In this document: piece by piece, positions 24,214 through 32,944 of the stretch | Position numbering within the stretch: position 1 is the stretch's first letter | How the letters are laid out: each line of letters begins with the position of its first letter | Assembly: GCA_016932575.1 (NCBI GenBank) | Contig: JAFGCO010000042.1 | Coordinates: 1-64,000 of the forward strand | DNA from: a bacterium | Lineage (GTDB): Bacteria; Zhuqueibacterota; QNDG01; JAFGCO01 | Direction of reading: 5' to 3' | DNA length: 64,000 bases | Position numbers and translations under genes: made by a program | The notes under the pieces: model-generated | The model's input: only the letters and a program-made list of their open reading frames with translations | The model's database searches: none | What the model was told of the DNA's origin: nothing

Positions 24214-25137
24214 ATGCCACAGGCCGCCATTTGTATCAAAAATTTAACCAAAGTATTCTCCGGAGATCTGGGGAAAAAGCCGGTAAAGGCGGTCGATGCG
24301 CTTTCATTGGATGTCGTGCCGGGCGAGGTTTTTGCATTTCTGGGTGCCAATGGAGCGGGCAAGACCACAACCATCAAATGCATGATGCGGCTGCTTTTTG
24401 CCACCCGGGGAACGGTTGGGTTGTTCGGTATATCCAACCAGTCCCCCGACGCCATGAAATCCGTCGGTTTTATGCCCGAACAGCCTCAGTTTTACGGATA
24501 TCTGACGGGCAGGGAGTTCCTGTATTTTATCGCCAGACTTTATAAAATGAAGAAGAACGAGCAAAAAATAAGGATCGAAACCTGCCTGGACCGTGTTGGA
24601 TTAACCGGCAGGGCAGACCAGCGCATCAAAGGATACTCCCGGGGCATGATGCAGAGGCTGGGTCTGGCTCAGGCGCTGATCGATGATCCGAAACTGCTGA
24701 TTCTGGATGAACCCATGTCAAATCTGGATCCGATCGGACGGAAAGAATTCCGTGATTTGATTCTTTCGTTAAAAGAGCAGGGAAAAACGCTGTTTTTCAG
24801 TTCTCATATTTTATCGGATGCGGAAATCATCGCTGACCGTGTGGGCATTTTGAATCACGGCAAGCTGATCAATACCGGTAAATTGAAAGATCTGATCCAA
24901 TCTCAAACGACATCCATTGATGTGACCTTTGTTTTGGCACAGGAGAAATTGAAAAAATTGAACCTTGATCAGTCGCAAATCGTCCGGCAGGATGAAAAAA
25001 ATCTTGTGCAATTACAGAGTGAAAAAGAGGTTCAGACATTGATTGAAAATATTATCCGGCTTAAAGGGAACGTGGTCTCTGTGATTCCGCAGAAGCGGAA
25101 TCTGGAAGATATATTTATGACAGAAATCGGAGGATAA
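24214..25137 (+). CDS. ABC transporter ATPase (PilH-like position)
   Basis: 307 residues from ATG 24214 (GGAGG 6 bases upstream; a TTG 3 bases earlier is weaker). Walker A GANGAGKTTTIK, signature YSRGMMQRLGLAQAL, Walker B LLILDEPMSNLDP, H-loop FFSSHILSD. The C-terminal 80 residues are an extra domain as in ABC-2 exporters. The next gene encodes its permease. In Myxococcus xanthus an ABC pair (pilH, pilI) also sits in the pilus cluster and is needed for pilus assembly; this pair is the probable counterpart. Confidence 0.93.
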   Translation: MPQAAICIKNLTKVFSGDLGKKPVKAVDALSLDVVPGEVFAFLGANGAGKTTTIKCMMRLLFATRGTVGLFGISNQSPDAMKSVGFMPEQPQFYGYLTGREFLYFIARLYKMKKNEQKIRIETCLDRVGLTGRADQRIKGYSRGMMQRLGLAQALIDDPKLLILDEPMSNLDPIGRKEFRDLILSLKEQGKTLFFSSHILSDAEIIADRVGILNHGKLINTGKLKDLIQSQTTSIDVTFVLAQEKLKKLNLDQSQIVRQDEKNLVQLQSEKEVQTLIENIIRLKGNVVSVIPQKRNLEDIFMTEIGG

Positions 25138-25143
25138 AGGGCC

Positions 25144-25908
25144 GTGTCGATCTGGACGATCGCCTTAAATACCTATCGGGAATCGATTCGCAACCGAATT
25201 TTAATCAATATTTTATTATTCGCGATTGCGTTGATGCTGCTTTCCATGATATTGGGTGAATGGTCGCTTGGTGAACAGGTGAAGGTCATTAAGGATTTCG
25301 GTTTGTCCGCTATGTCAATTTTCGGATTGCTGATCGCGATTTTCATCGGTATCCGCCTGATCGTTCAGGAAATGGAACAGCGGACCATTTATATGATCGC
25401 GTCCAAACCCATTCATCGTTATCATATTGTGCTGGGCAAGTATGTCGGCCTGGCGCTAACGCTGGTGGTTAATGTGGCACTGATGAGTGTGACACTTCTG
25501 GGGATGAATTTTTTAATCGAAGGCGTTTTGGATACAGCCCTGCTGCCGGCGATATTTCTGATCTATGTTGAAATATTGATTATAGTGGTATTTTCACTCT
25601 TTTTTTCATCATTGATGAGTCCCCAGCTGGCGGCGATTGCCACATTGATTGTGTATATTGTCGGTCATCTGACCAATTTTCTGTATGAATATGTTCAGGT
25701 GTATCCGGACAAGGGATTCCACTGGTTGTTAAAGGGGATCTATTATATTGTTCCCAATCTGGAAAAACTCAATTTAAAGCTCGCAGCTGTGGAACATCTG
25801 ACTCAGCCTTTACACACGGTTGAGATCGCCGCGCTTTACGGGCTCAGTTACATTGTCGGTATGCTTATCATTACCGTGTGGATATTTAATAAAAAAGACT
25901 TAAAATAG
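25144..25908 (+). CDS. ABC-2 type permease (PilI-like position)
   Basis: 254 residues from a GTG, 6 bases after the ATPase stop. Six hydrophobic segments (about 20-40, 55-75, 98-120, 137-162, 168-188, 228-248) typical of ABC-2 membrane subunits. Conserved early motif TYRESIRNRILINILLFAI and the amphipathic ASKPIHRYHIVLGKYVG loop. It works with the upstream ATPase. The transported substrate is unknown. Confidence 0.9.
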   Translation: MSIWTIALNTYRESIRNRILINILLFAIALMLLSMILGEWSLGEQVKVIKDFGLSAMSIFGLLIAIFIGIRLIVQEMEQRTIYMIASKPIHRYHIVLGKYVGLALTLVVNVALMSVTLLGMNFLIEGVLDTALLPAIFLIYVEILIIVVFSLFFSSLMSPQLAAIATLIVYIVGHLTNFLYEYVQVYPDKGFHWLLKGIYYIVPNLEKLNLKLAAVEHLTQPLHTVEIAALYGLSYIVGMLIITVWIFNKKDLK

Positions 25909-25939
25909 AAAACAGAAATGAATGTGACAAAGCAGAAAA

Positions 25940-26902
25940 GTGAAAAAACCTAAACACATAGTGATTGTTATTATGATGACAGGATCGTTAATTTTTCTTG
26001 GAATGGTTATCCACAGATCTCAGGTCTATCTGGATCATCAGCGCGAAATCCGGTTTGTTAACCGGATACCGGTCTATCTGCCGAAAGGAAAACTGCTGAA
26101 AGCGCTGTGTATGGGGCATCAGGCACTGGCAGCCGATTATTTCTGGATTCAAAGTGTGCTGTATTTCGGAAGACGGGCGATTGAGCATGATAATATTTAT
26201 TATATATACGAACTCTATGAAGGGGATATGGAAAAAATAGAACATATCCGTGAACTGCAGCAGCATCATCATTTAACCGATCCGATAGAAACCGATGACT
26301 TGAATATTCTTGATGATATGCATGAAAAGCATATTCAATTCGAGGAAGCACTGAATGCATGGCAGAAGGAAAAACCGGCGCCGCCGGATTCCATTCCCTT
26401 GTTGGACCGGAAAGCGCCGGCACGGATTTTTGAATTTCCCTGTTTCGGACTCATGGATTATCTTTTTCCGTTGATTGACCGTGCGACGGAGCTGGATCCT
26501 TATTTCAAGACCCCTTATATTTTCAGCAGTGTGACAGTATTATCAAAAACCGGAGAGATCGACTGGGCGCTTGAATTGTTGAAACGGGGATATGCACATA
26601 ATCCTGAAGATTGGGAATTCCCTTTTTACCTGGGGTATGTGTGCTGGCTGTACAAAGGGGACATTCAAACAATGACGGGGTATTTCAAGGAAGCAGTGCA
26701 AAAACCCGGATGCCCCTCCTATGTCGGTGAATTGCTGGTCGGCTTTGCCAGACATATGAACCAGCAAGAAATGGCCCGGCTCTATTTTCTGAGCATGATC
26801 AATAGCACCGACAATCCGGAAATTAAAAAACGGATTCAGAAATTGCTGAGGCGGCTGGGAACGAAGAATGAATCGAAAGAATTATTGTATGAATCTTTAT
26901 AA
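25940..26902 (+). CDS. Membrane-anchored TPR-like protein of the ABC/pilus cassette
   Basis: 320 residues from a GTG start. One N-terminal membrane helix (IVIVIMMTGSLIFLGMVI) is followed by a region with CMGHQALAADYFWIQSVLYFG, an acidic insert and then helical repeats of TPR type (TGEIDWALELLKRGYAHNPEDWEFPFYLGY in two pieces, and KPGCPSYVGELLVGFARHMN). It follows the ABC permease closely, in the place of the poorly characterised pilG of the Myxococcus pilGHI set. Equivalence with PilG is inferred from order only. Confidence 0.65.
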   Translation: MKKPKHIVIVIMMTGSLIFLGMVIHRSQVYLDHQREIRFVNRIPVYLPKGKLLKALCMGHQALAADYFWIQSVLYFGRRAIEHDNIYYIYELYEGDMEKIEHIRELQQHHHLTDPIETDDLNILDDMHEKHIQFEEALNAWQKEKPAPPDSIPLLDRKAPARIFEFPCFGLMDYLFPLIDRATELDPYFKTPYIFSSVTVLSKTGEIDWALELLKRGYAHNPEDWEFPFYLGYVCWLYKGDIQTMTGYFKEAVQKPGCPSYVGELLVGFARHMNQQEMARLYFLSMINSTDNPEIKKRIQKLLRRLGTKNESKELLYESL

Positions 26903-27018
26903 GGCTGAAAATCGGAAGACGTAACTATATGAAAGTATCCACGTGTCTGAAAGGGGAATATGAACCAGGATGTATCCCGGTTGACAGGGGGCCAATGTTT
27001 GAATAAAGGCGTGATATA

Positions 27019-27486
27019 ATGAAATTGAAAAAAAGTGAAAAAATTCTGCTGGCCGTTGCAGCATCGGTGCTCGTGGTCGGAGGGATATGGACAATAGCAG
27101 GATCGGGTAAAAAATCTGCAGGTCCATCGCCCGGAAAAACTGCTGCAAAGCGTGTCGCTGATAATATTGAGACCGGCATAAAGAATGTTCAATCTATTAT
27201 AAAACCAGATTCAGCCTCTGCCGTCAAGGTGCGGTATGACTCCTGGGGACGGGATCCGTTCAGGGATTTGTATGCGAAAAATCCGGAGGAAGAAGAAATC
27301 ATCAGTAATTTGACAGTCAAAGGCATCATTCGCAGAGGCAGTCATAAATTTGTCATGATCAATGATATCATTTTAGCCGAGGGAGAAGAAAAAGACGGAC
27401 TCTATATCGAAAGAATAGACGACAATCAGGTATTTTGCAGAAAAAGTGGCAAATGGTTTACTCTCACATGGAAGGAAGAACCATGA
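27019..27486 (+). CDS. pilP: PilP/GspC-like secretin-linking protein
   Basis: 155 residues: membrane helix at 9-27 (ILLAVAASVLVVGGIWTIAG), a linker, then the motif WGRDPFRDLY that is the hallmark of PilP/GspC homology regions, and a small beta domain (NLTVKGIIRRGSHKFVMINDIILAEGE). It would connect the PilN-PilO inner-membrane complex to the secretin. Unlike classical PilP it is not a lipoprotein but has a TM anchor, as GspC does. It overlaps the secretin gene by ATGA. Confidence 0.82.
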   Translation: MKLKKSEKILLAVAASVLVVGGIWTIAGSGKKSAGPSPGKTAAKRVADNIETGIKNVQSIIKPDSASAVKVRYDSWGRDPFRDLYAKNPEEEEIISNLTVKGIIRRGSHKFVMINDIILAEGEEKDGLYIERIDDNQVFCRKSGKWFTLTWKEEP

Positions 27487-29720
27487 GATTTCGAATTTCA
27501 CAATCCATTACGGCCGGCATGTTCTGTCTGCTATTCATGCACGCTGAAATGGTTCACGCAGCTCCCAGTCTGATTTCATTAAAACGCGGACATGAAGGAG
27601 AGAGGTATTGGGCGGCTTTTGTATTTGATGAAAACGCCCGCTGGCTTGGCGTTTCTCAGTCGAGAAACGGGGCATATGCCGTGTATTTCAGCGGTAATGC
27701 CAAAGACAAGGATGGAGAAAGAATGTCCATGGATGACGGGCAGTGCCTTATTGGTATTCAACAGGTCAGCCGGCAGCCTTCTATATTCAAGGCCGATATT
27801 CAGTGTGACGTCTCTTATCCGGTTGCTGTGATCCGGAGGTCCAACACTGTCGTGATTGGACTGAACGATCCACGCCTGCTGACCCAAAGCAGTCAGGCAG
27901 TTTCTGCTGAAGATCAGTATGTAGAACTAATTTCTGTGACAGAGAATCAAAAAACATCGGGAGCAGAAACCCGTTTGCAGTTCAGTGATGATTATGACTG
28001 GATGGGCTTTTTTAAAACCGCATCCAATGAAGCGACACTTCTATTCGCAGGTGTGTCGAATATGTCTCCGGTTGATTCCTATATGATGAGCAATAATATT
28101 GTCAGAAATGTGCAGTTGTCCACTGATTATAAGAATCCAAGTATGCTGAAAGTGGATATGAAATTTGCCTCGAATGCCCCATATGCCATTATGAAAAAAA
28201 GCAATGATCTGGTCGTGTCGGGCCGATCCTCCTTATCGGATGATCAGTCGATGGCTGAGGAGGTATTGCGTCCTCAGGAAGAATCCCTGGCTTTGTGGGA
28301 GGATGATTCTGGTTTGTCTGACGCTTCGCTTTATGATGAAGGTCATTTGTTTGACCGGGAACAGGCCGGATCATCGAATACAGGGACAATGAATCAACCA
28401 GTCTCTCAAAAACAGATGAAACGAGACTGGACGATGCCTGTTTATACGGAAGGCAGGGAAGGCAGTTCGATTCCCTGGGATCAGATTGTGTCTTTTGAGT
28501 TCACAGATACTCCTATCAAGGATGCCTTGCGATTAATTGCTGTTTCCAACAATTTAAATATGGTTATTAGTGAGAATATCACCGGCACTGTGACCATGAA
28601 TCTTCAAAATGTAAGTCTGCGCCAGGCCATTGAACGCATTTTACACACACATAATATGGAATATATTGTTCAGGATGACATCATTACGGTAAAACCGGTG
28701 AGAATCTATTTTACCGGCGGTATGCAGACAAAGGTGTACCGGCTTCAGTATGCGGATGCCAACAATGTGGTGAGGGTGGTACGCCGTGTCGCTTCCAATG
28801 ATTCACTGGTCGAAGTGTTTAATACAGAGTTTTTAAACTATGAGATCGCAGGAAAAAATCGGAAGTCAGCCGGCGGTGTGGCTGTTCAGGGTATCCGTCG
28901 GGCCAGTATGCTCGTAGTGACAGACCGGCCTGAAAAAATACGGGAGATCGATGCGATTATTCAGGCATTGGACGAGCCGCCGGTTCAAATTATGATTGAA
29001 TCGAAACTGGTGGAAGTATCGCCGACTTATGAGGAGGAACTGGGCATTGACTGGGACAGAACGCTTGGGATGTATCTTCAAAACAGCCGGGATGATTCGG
29101 AAGAAGGGGAACAGAAATTCTTTCAAATCTTTGATGAGAGTGACAAACTCAGATATGAGAATACCTGGAAAATGGGCCGCCTGACAGCGGAGCAGTATTT
29201 GACAGTGCTGGATGTATTAAAAACAAGAACCAACGCGAGACTGCGTCTGAACCCGCGGATTCTGGCCATGAATGATGAGGAGTCCTGTATCAGTGTGGGT
29301 ACCACGGTTCCAATTCCTCAAATTCAGCAAGCCATAGGTGGGGCGGGTGGTCAGGAACGCGTAACGTTTCAGTACAAAGAGATTAATGTGCAATTGAATG
29401 TCACTCCGCATGTGAGTGACAACAGTGAAATTATCATGTATGTGAATCCCATCATCGAAGAGATTACCGATTGGGTGCAATTTGGCGGTCAGGAAGCGCC
29501 GGTTACCTCGAAACGGGCAGTGAACAGTATTGTAAGCATCAGAAACGGGGAAACCATCGTGATTGGAGGGCTGATTAAAAATCAGAAAATGGAGACGGTC
29601 AAGAAAGTGTGGCTGCTGGGCAGTCTGCCGCTGTTGGGCCGTTTTTTCCAGCACACAAACCAGCAAGAAGTGCAAACTGATCTGATGATTTTTATTACAC
29701 CGACTATTGTTCAGGGATGA
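27483..29720 (+). CDS. pilQ: Type IV pilus secretin PilQ
   Basis: 745 residues from ATG 27483, overlapping the pilP stop (ATGA) with AAGGAAG upstream; the frame is open earlier but inside pilP. Signal peptide ends near MVHAAPS. N-terminal beta domain (AMIN-like, uncertain), then an STN domain (SFEFTDTPIKDALRLIAVSN), an N1/secretin-N domain (VYRLQYADANNVVRVVRRV) and the secretin pore domain (about 560-745) with VGTTVPIPQ, NVQLNVTPHV, VIGGLI and the C-terminal LPLLGRFF and DLMIFITPTI. It forms the outer-membrane channel for the pilus. Confidence 0.95.
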   Translation: MRFRISQSITAGMFCLLFMHAEMVHAAPSLISLKRGHEGERYWAAFVFDENARWLGVSQSRNGAYAVYFSGNAKDKDGERMSMDDGQCLIGIQQVSRQPSIFKADIQCDVSYPVAVIRRSNTVVIGLNDPRLLTQSSQAVSAEDQYVELISVTENQKTSGAETRLQFSDDYDWMGFFKTASNEATLLFAGVSNMSPVDSYMMSNNIVRNVQLSTDYKNPSMLKVDMKFASNAPYAIMKKSNDLVVSGRSSLSDDQSMAEEVLRPQEESLALWEDDSGLSDASLYDEGHLFDREQAGSSNTGTMNQPVSQKQMKRDWTMPVYTEGREGSSIPWDQIVSFEFTDTPIKDALRLIAVSNNLNMVISENITGTVTMNLQNVSLRQAIERILHTHNMEYIVQDDIITVKPVRIYFTGGMQTKVYRLQYADANNVVRVVRRVASNDSLVEVFNTEFLNYEIAGKNRKSAGGVAVQGIRRASMLVVTDRPEKIREIDAIIQALDEPPVQIMIESKLVEVSPTYEEELGIDWDRTLGMYLQNSRDDSEEGEQKFFQIFDESDKLRYENTWKMGRLTAEQYLTVLDVLKTRTNARLRLNPRILAMNDEESCISVGTTVPIPQIQQAIGGAGGQERVTFQYKEINVQLNVTPHVSDNSEIIMYVNPIIEEITDWVQFGGQEAPVTSKRAVNSIVSIRNGETIVIGGLIKNQKMETVKKVWLLGSLPLLGRFFQHTNQQEVQTDLMIFITPTIVQG

Positions 29721-29871
29721 TGTGGATTAAATAATACATAATCAGGGATTGTTCTGAATATTTACGGTTGGATTGAAATATGTATCACTGGATATTGATA
29801 ATTGTAATTGATCGATTGCTTAAGCGATTGATTCTTCAGCATGATAAATCTGATATAAAAAGGTTAATTCT

Positions 29872-30951
29872 ATGATTACAAGGGACAAAGTCAATCAGTT
29901 GTTAACACACGCCTACCGTATACAAGCTTCCGATATTCATCTCAGCAGCGGATATCCTCCAATTTTTCGTGTCGATGGTAAAATGCAGCCTGTAGGAAAC
30001 AAAGTCATCTCCAAACAGGATATGGAAGATATTATTGTCCAGATATTGGATGATTTTCAGATGGAACGATTCAGGGAATTAAAAGAGCTTGATTTTGGAT
30101 ATTCGGTGCAGAATGTCGCCCATTATCGGACCAATGTTTTTATGAAACTGGATGGTTACGGGCTGGCTTTCCGTGTCATTCCGGACCGTATTCGATCCCT
30201 TGATGAGTTAGGTATGCCGGAGGGAGTGGTTTCATTGGCCCGCCGTATGGAAGGATTGATCCTGGTCACGGGACCGACTGGCCATGGAAAATCCACAACA
30301 CTGGCCGGAATGATCGACTTGATTAATTCCGAGCGGCATTCCCATATTATCACCATTGAAGATCCTATTGAATATACACATCCTAAGAAACAGTGCCTCA
30401 TTCAACAGAGAGAGCTGGGAAGCCATACGCATTCATTTGCCAATGCATTAAGGAGTGCGTTACGTGAAGATCCCGATGTCATCCTTGTGGGTGAGATGCG
30501 TGATGTCGAAACCATTTCTCTAGCGCTGACGGCGGCGGAAACCGGTCATTTAGTCATGTCAACACTGCATACAAGAAATGCCCCTGATACCATCAACCGT
30601 GTGATTGACGTATTCAGCGGGGATCAGCAAAATCAGGTGCTGACACAGCTTGCCGGTTCACTTGTTGGTGTGATCGCGCAGAGACTTCTGCCTACAGCAT
30701 CCGGTACCGGACGATGCGCTGCTGTGGAAGTCATGATCGCAACAAGCGCAATACGAAATCTGATTCGTGAAAAAAAGACACATCAAATTCCCTCGACCAT
30801 GCAGTCCAGCGCTTCCCAGGGTAATGTCACCCTGGATGAAAGTTTAACCCGAATGCTTAGAAGCGGTACAATCACAAGGGATGTGGTGTTGAAATATGCC
30901 ATTGAACCGGAACGATTTGTTCAAACTGTCGCAAAAAAGGGGAGGGCATAG
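29872..30951 (+). CDS. pilT: Type IV pilus retraction ATPase PilT
   Basis: 359 residues; AAAGG 8 bases before the ATG. Walker A is GPTGHGKSTTLAGMID, Walker B region REDPDVILVGEMRDVET, then the His box TGHLVMSTLHT and the PilT-specific AIRNLIRE motif near residue 285. These distinguish PilT from PilB and GspE and mean the pili can retract, supporting twitching motility over a pure type II secretion role for the whole cluster. It follows pilQ after 150 bases with no strong promoter visible. Confidence 0.96.
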   Translation: MITRDKVNQLLTHAYRIQASDIHLSSGYPPIFRVDGKMQPVGNKVISKQDMEDIIVQILDDFQMERFRELKELDFGYSVQNVAHYRTNVFMKLDGYGLAFRVIPDRIRSLDELGMPEGVVSLARRMEGLILVTGPTGHGKSTTLAGMIDLINSERHSHIITIEDPIEYTHPKKQCLIQQRELGSHTHSFANALRSALREDPDVILVGEMRDVETISLALTAAETGHLVMSTLHTRNAPDTINRVIDVFSGDQQNQVLTQLAGSLVGVIAQRLLPTASGTGRCAAVEVMIATSAIRNLIREKKTHQIPSTMQSSASQGNVTLDESLTRMLRSGTITRDVVLKYAIEPERFVQTVAKKGRA

Positions 30952-31260
30952 GGAGAGGCAAGAAACAAGTCGTTGGGTCACAGAGTCGTTGGTTGAGTGA
31001 CGGAAACGGAGCATGGGAGAGACGGGGAAACGGAGAAAAAGAATCAAGAAAAAAGAATCAAGAAAGAAACAAGAGGCAAGAAACAAGAAGCAAAAAACAA
31101 AAGACAAGAGACAAGAAGGTAGCAGCCGAAAACCGGATAAACGAGTCGCTAAGAATCAGAAACCGGAAGCCAGAAGCCGTAAACCGGATACGGGGACAAT
31201 CACGATTATTGCAGGGGGGATTATATTTAAGAGGAATATCTGCCGTTATTACCTTGTCAA
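30952..31260 (+). repeat. Purine-rich dispersed repeat, longest copy
   Basis: Starts at the pilT stop. Contains CAAGAAACAAG, GTCACAGAGTCGTTGGTTGAG (compare GTCGTAGAGTCGTTGTTTGAG near 1728), GGAAACGGAGCATGGGAGA at 31002 (same as 289) and a long run of CAAGAAACAAGAAGCAAAAAAC type to about 31140. Open frames across it are low-complexity K/R/Q/E strings and not genes. Confidence 0.75.
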
Positions 31261-31317
31261 ATTTATTATTATCCTATTATATATTTTGAGCAGTGCGATT
31301 TTTGTATTAAAAAAGAC

Positions 31318-31346
31318 TTGACAAAGTGATCGCTAATTAGTATATT
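31318..31346 (+). promoter_or_regulatory. Sigma-70 promoter of the thioredoxin operon
   Basis: TTGACA at 31318-31323, a spacer of exactly 17 bases, and TATATT at 31341-31346. This is the cleanest housekeeping-type promoter in the window and contrasts with the sigma-54-type sites elsewhere. Expected start near 31353. Confidence 0.75.
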
Positions 31347-31351
31347 AAGTT

Positions 31352-31367
31352 ATTCGAATATTTGAAT
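31352..31367. promoter_or_regulatory. Probable ArsR-family operator
   Basis: ATTCGAATATTTGAAT is a near-perfect 16-bp palindrome (one mismatched pair) covering the predicted transcription start. Its TTCRAATATTYGAA core resembles ArsR/SmtB operators. The ArsR-type regulator encoded second in the operon is the natural ligand, giving autoregulation. Confidence 0.6.
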
Positions 31368-31386
31368 TAGCTATGGAGACAATAAG

Positions 31387-32316
31387 GTGTCTGATATGAT
31401 ATTTGATGTTTTGATTCTTGGTGGCGGTCCCGGGGGATTAACAGCAGGAATCTATGCGGGAAGAGCCCAGTTGAAAACGGGAATGATTGAGCGTCTGATG
31501 CCTGGTGGTCAGGTGGCCGGCACGGAACTCATTGAAAATTATCCCGGGTTTGCCGATGGTGTCGCCGGTCCGGATTTGATGATGGCTATGGAAAAACAGG
31601 CCAGAAAGTTTGGTCTGGAGATCATGACCGGAACCATTGAAAGCCTGGATTTCAAGTCCGCACCCAAAAAAGTGGTTGCCAGTGGCAAGACTTATTATGC
31701 CAAAGCGGTTATCATTTCAACCGGGACAGATCCCAAATTGCTGAATATTCCCGGTGAAAAGGAATTTAAAGGGAGAGGAGTTTCTTACTGCGCCACATGT
31801 GACGGACCGTTTTTTAAAGATAAAGACGTGGTCGTTGTAGGCGGAGGCAGCTCGGGAGTACAGGAAAGTCTGTATTTGACAAGATTTGTAAATAAAATCA
31901 ATCTTGTTGAATTTATGGATCATTTAAATGCGGAACGGATACTTCAGGAGCGGGCGAAAAAAAATCAGAAATATACATTTTATCTCAACCATCAGATGTT
32001 GTCGATCAACGGATCTCAAAAGGTTGAGTCTGTGACAGTGAAAAACCGTGCAACAGAGGAAGCATTTGATATTCCGGCTGAGGGCGTATTTATCTGGGTA
32101 GGTATGAATCCAAATACTGAATTTTTACAAAATCATATTGATATTAATCCATGGGGATATATTGTTGCCGGGGAAGACTGCCAAACCTCAGTGCCCGGTG
32201 TTTTTGCTGTCGGTGATGTAAGGGATAAAGAGGTCAGGCAGATCACTACAGCTGTTTCCGATGGAACGGTTGCTGCGGAACATGCTCTGAAATACGTTGA
32301 ATCCCAAGAAAATTGA
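31387..32316 (+). CDS. trxB: Thioredoxin reductase
   Basis: 309 residues from GTG 31387 (GGAG 8 bases upstream; ATG 31396 is an alternative with AAGG). FAD motif LGGGPGGLTAGIYAGRA, redox CATC at about residue 136, second dinucleotide motif VVGGGSSGVQESLYLTRF, and C-terminal FAVGDVRDKEVRQITTA. The HRRxxxR signature that binds the NADPH 2'-phosphate is replaced by VEFMDHLNAERIL, and the usual GGGDS/T by GGGSS. The electron donor may therefore be NADH or something else. It reduces the TrxA encoded two genes on. Confidence 0.95.
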   Translation: MSDMIFDVLILGGGPGGLTAGIYAGRAQLKTGMIERLMPGGQVAGTELIENYPGFADGVAGPDLMMAMEKQARKFGLEIMTGTIESLDFKSAPKKVVASGKTYYAKAVIISTGTDPKLLNIPGEKEFKGRGVSYCATCDGPFFKDKDVVVVGGGSSGVQESLYLTRFVNKINLVEFMDHLNAERILQERAKKNQKYTFYLNHQMLSINGSQKVESVTVKNRATEEAFDIPAEGVFIWVGMNPNTEFLQNHIDINPWGYIVAGEDCQTSVPGVFAVGDVRDKEVRQITTAVSDGTVAAEHALKYVESQEN

Positions 32317-32317
32317 T

Positions 32318-32602
32318 ATGAATACTGTTGAAAATAACAATAATTATGAAGAGAATGCCCGTTTTCTGAAAGCGCTGGCACACCCGACAAGACTGCATAT
32401 TGTTGAATTGATACGAGATAAGGAGCCTTGTGTGAAAGTGATGGAAGAGGTTTTGGGCGTCTCTCAGGCCAATGTTTCACAGCATCTGACGCTGTTGAGA
32501 CATTTGAACATTGTTGAAGCAAAACGAACAGGAAATCAGGTTTGTTATCGAATTAAAAATCCACGTGTCCTCAAATTAATGGATATGCTTACTGATCAAT
32601 GA
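32318..32602 (+). CDS. ArsR-family transcriptional repressor, probable redox or thiol sensor
   Basis: 94 residues from ATG 32318, one base after the trxB stop; an in-frame TTG at 32297 would overlap trxB. Winged helix: RFLKALAHPTRLHIVELI, then recognition helix SQANVSQHLTLLRHLNIV and wing EAKRTGNQVCYRI. It has only two cysteines, C38 and C76, and lacks the ELCVCDL metal site of ArsR. A cysteine pair sensing persulfide or oxidation (as in BigR/SqrR) or another effector is possible. It probably binds the palindrome at 31352. Confidence 0.88.
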   Translation: MNTVENNNNYEENARFLKALAHPTRLHIVELIRDKEPCVKVMEEVLGVSQANVSQHLTLLRHLNIVEAKRTGNQVCYRIKNPRVLKLMDMLTDQ

Positions 32603-32617
32603 AAGGAGAATTCATTT

Positions 32618-32944
32618 ATGGGAAAAGAGATTGAACTGAATGAAACCAACTTTAAACAAGAGGTTTTAGAAGCTGATACTCCGGTATTGGTTGATTTTTG
32701 GGCTACCTGGTGCGGTCCATGCCGGATGGTTGGACCTATTGTTGAAGAAATCGCCGAGGAATATGCAGGAAAAGTCAAGGTAGGAAAGGTGAATACTGAG
32801 GACAATGCGACTCTTGCCGGGGAATACGGAGTTATCAGTATCCCTACATTGATCCTGTTTAAAAATGGAAAACCTGTGGATCAGATTATTGGTGCTGTAC
32901 CCAAAGAAGTCATTGCCAAAAAATTGGATGCAGTCATTTCATGA
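32618..32944 (+). CDS. trxA: Thioredoxin
   Basis: 108 residues, classic thioredoxin fold with active site ATWCGPCRM at residues 29-36, cis-proline motif ISIPTLILF and length typical of TrxA. A strong AAAGGAGAA lies upstream. It is reduced by the TrxB of the same operon. Its stop overlaps the next start (ATGA). Confidence 0.97.
   Translation: MGKEIELNETNFKQEVLEADTPVLVDFWATWCGPCRMVGPIVEEIAEEYAGKVKVGKVNTEDNATLAGEYGVISIPTLILFKNGKPVDQIIGAVPKEVIAKKLDAVIS

Noticed and set aside
9384-30951. Type II secretion system rather than type IV pilus
   Set aside because: GspH-K-like minor pilins and a GspL-like fusion are present, but a true PilT with AIRNLIRE, PilO and PilP-type proteins and the PilGHI-like cassette favour a retractile pilus; no GspM/GspN-specific or exoprotein gene is seen.
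30993-31321. Frames of about 100 codons in the purine-rich repeat after pilT
   Set aside because: Products are K/R/Q/E low-complexity strings from the repeat, and the 3' part overlaps the trxB promoter.
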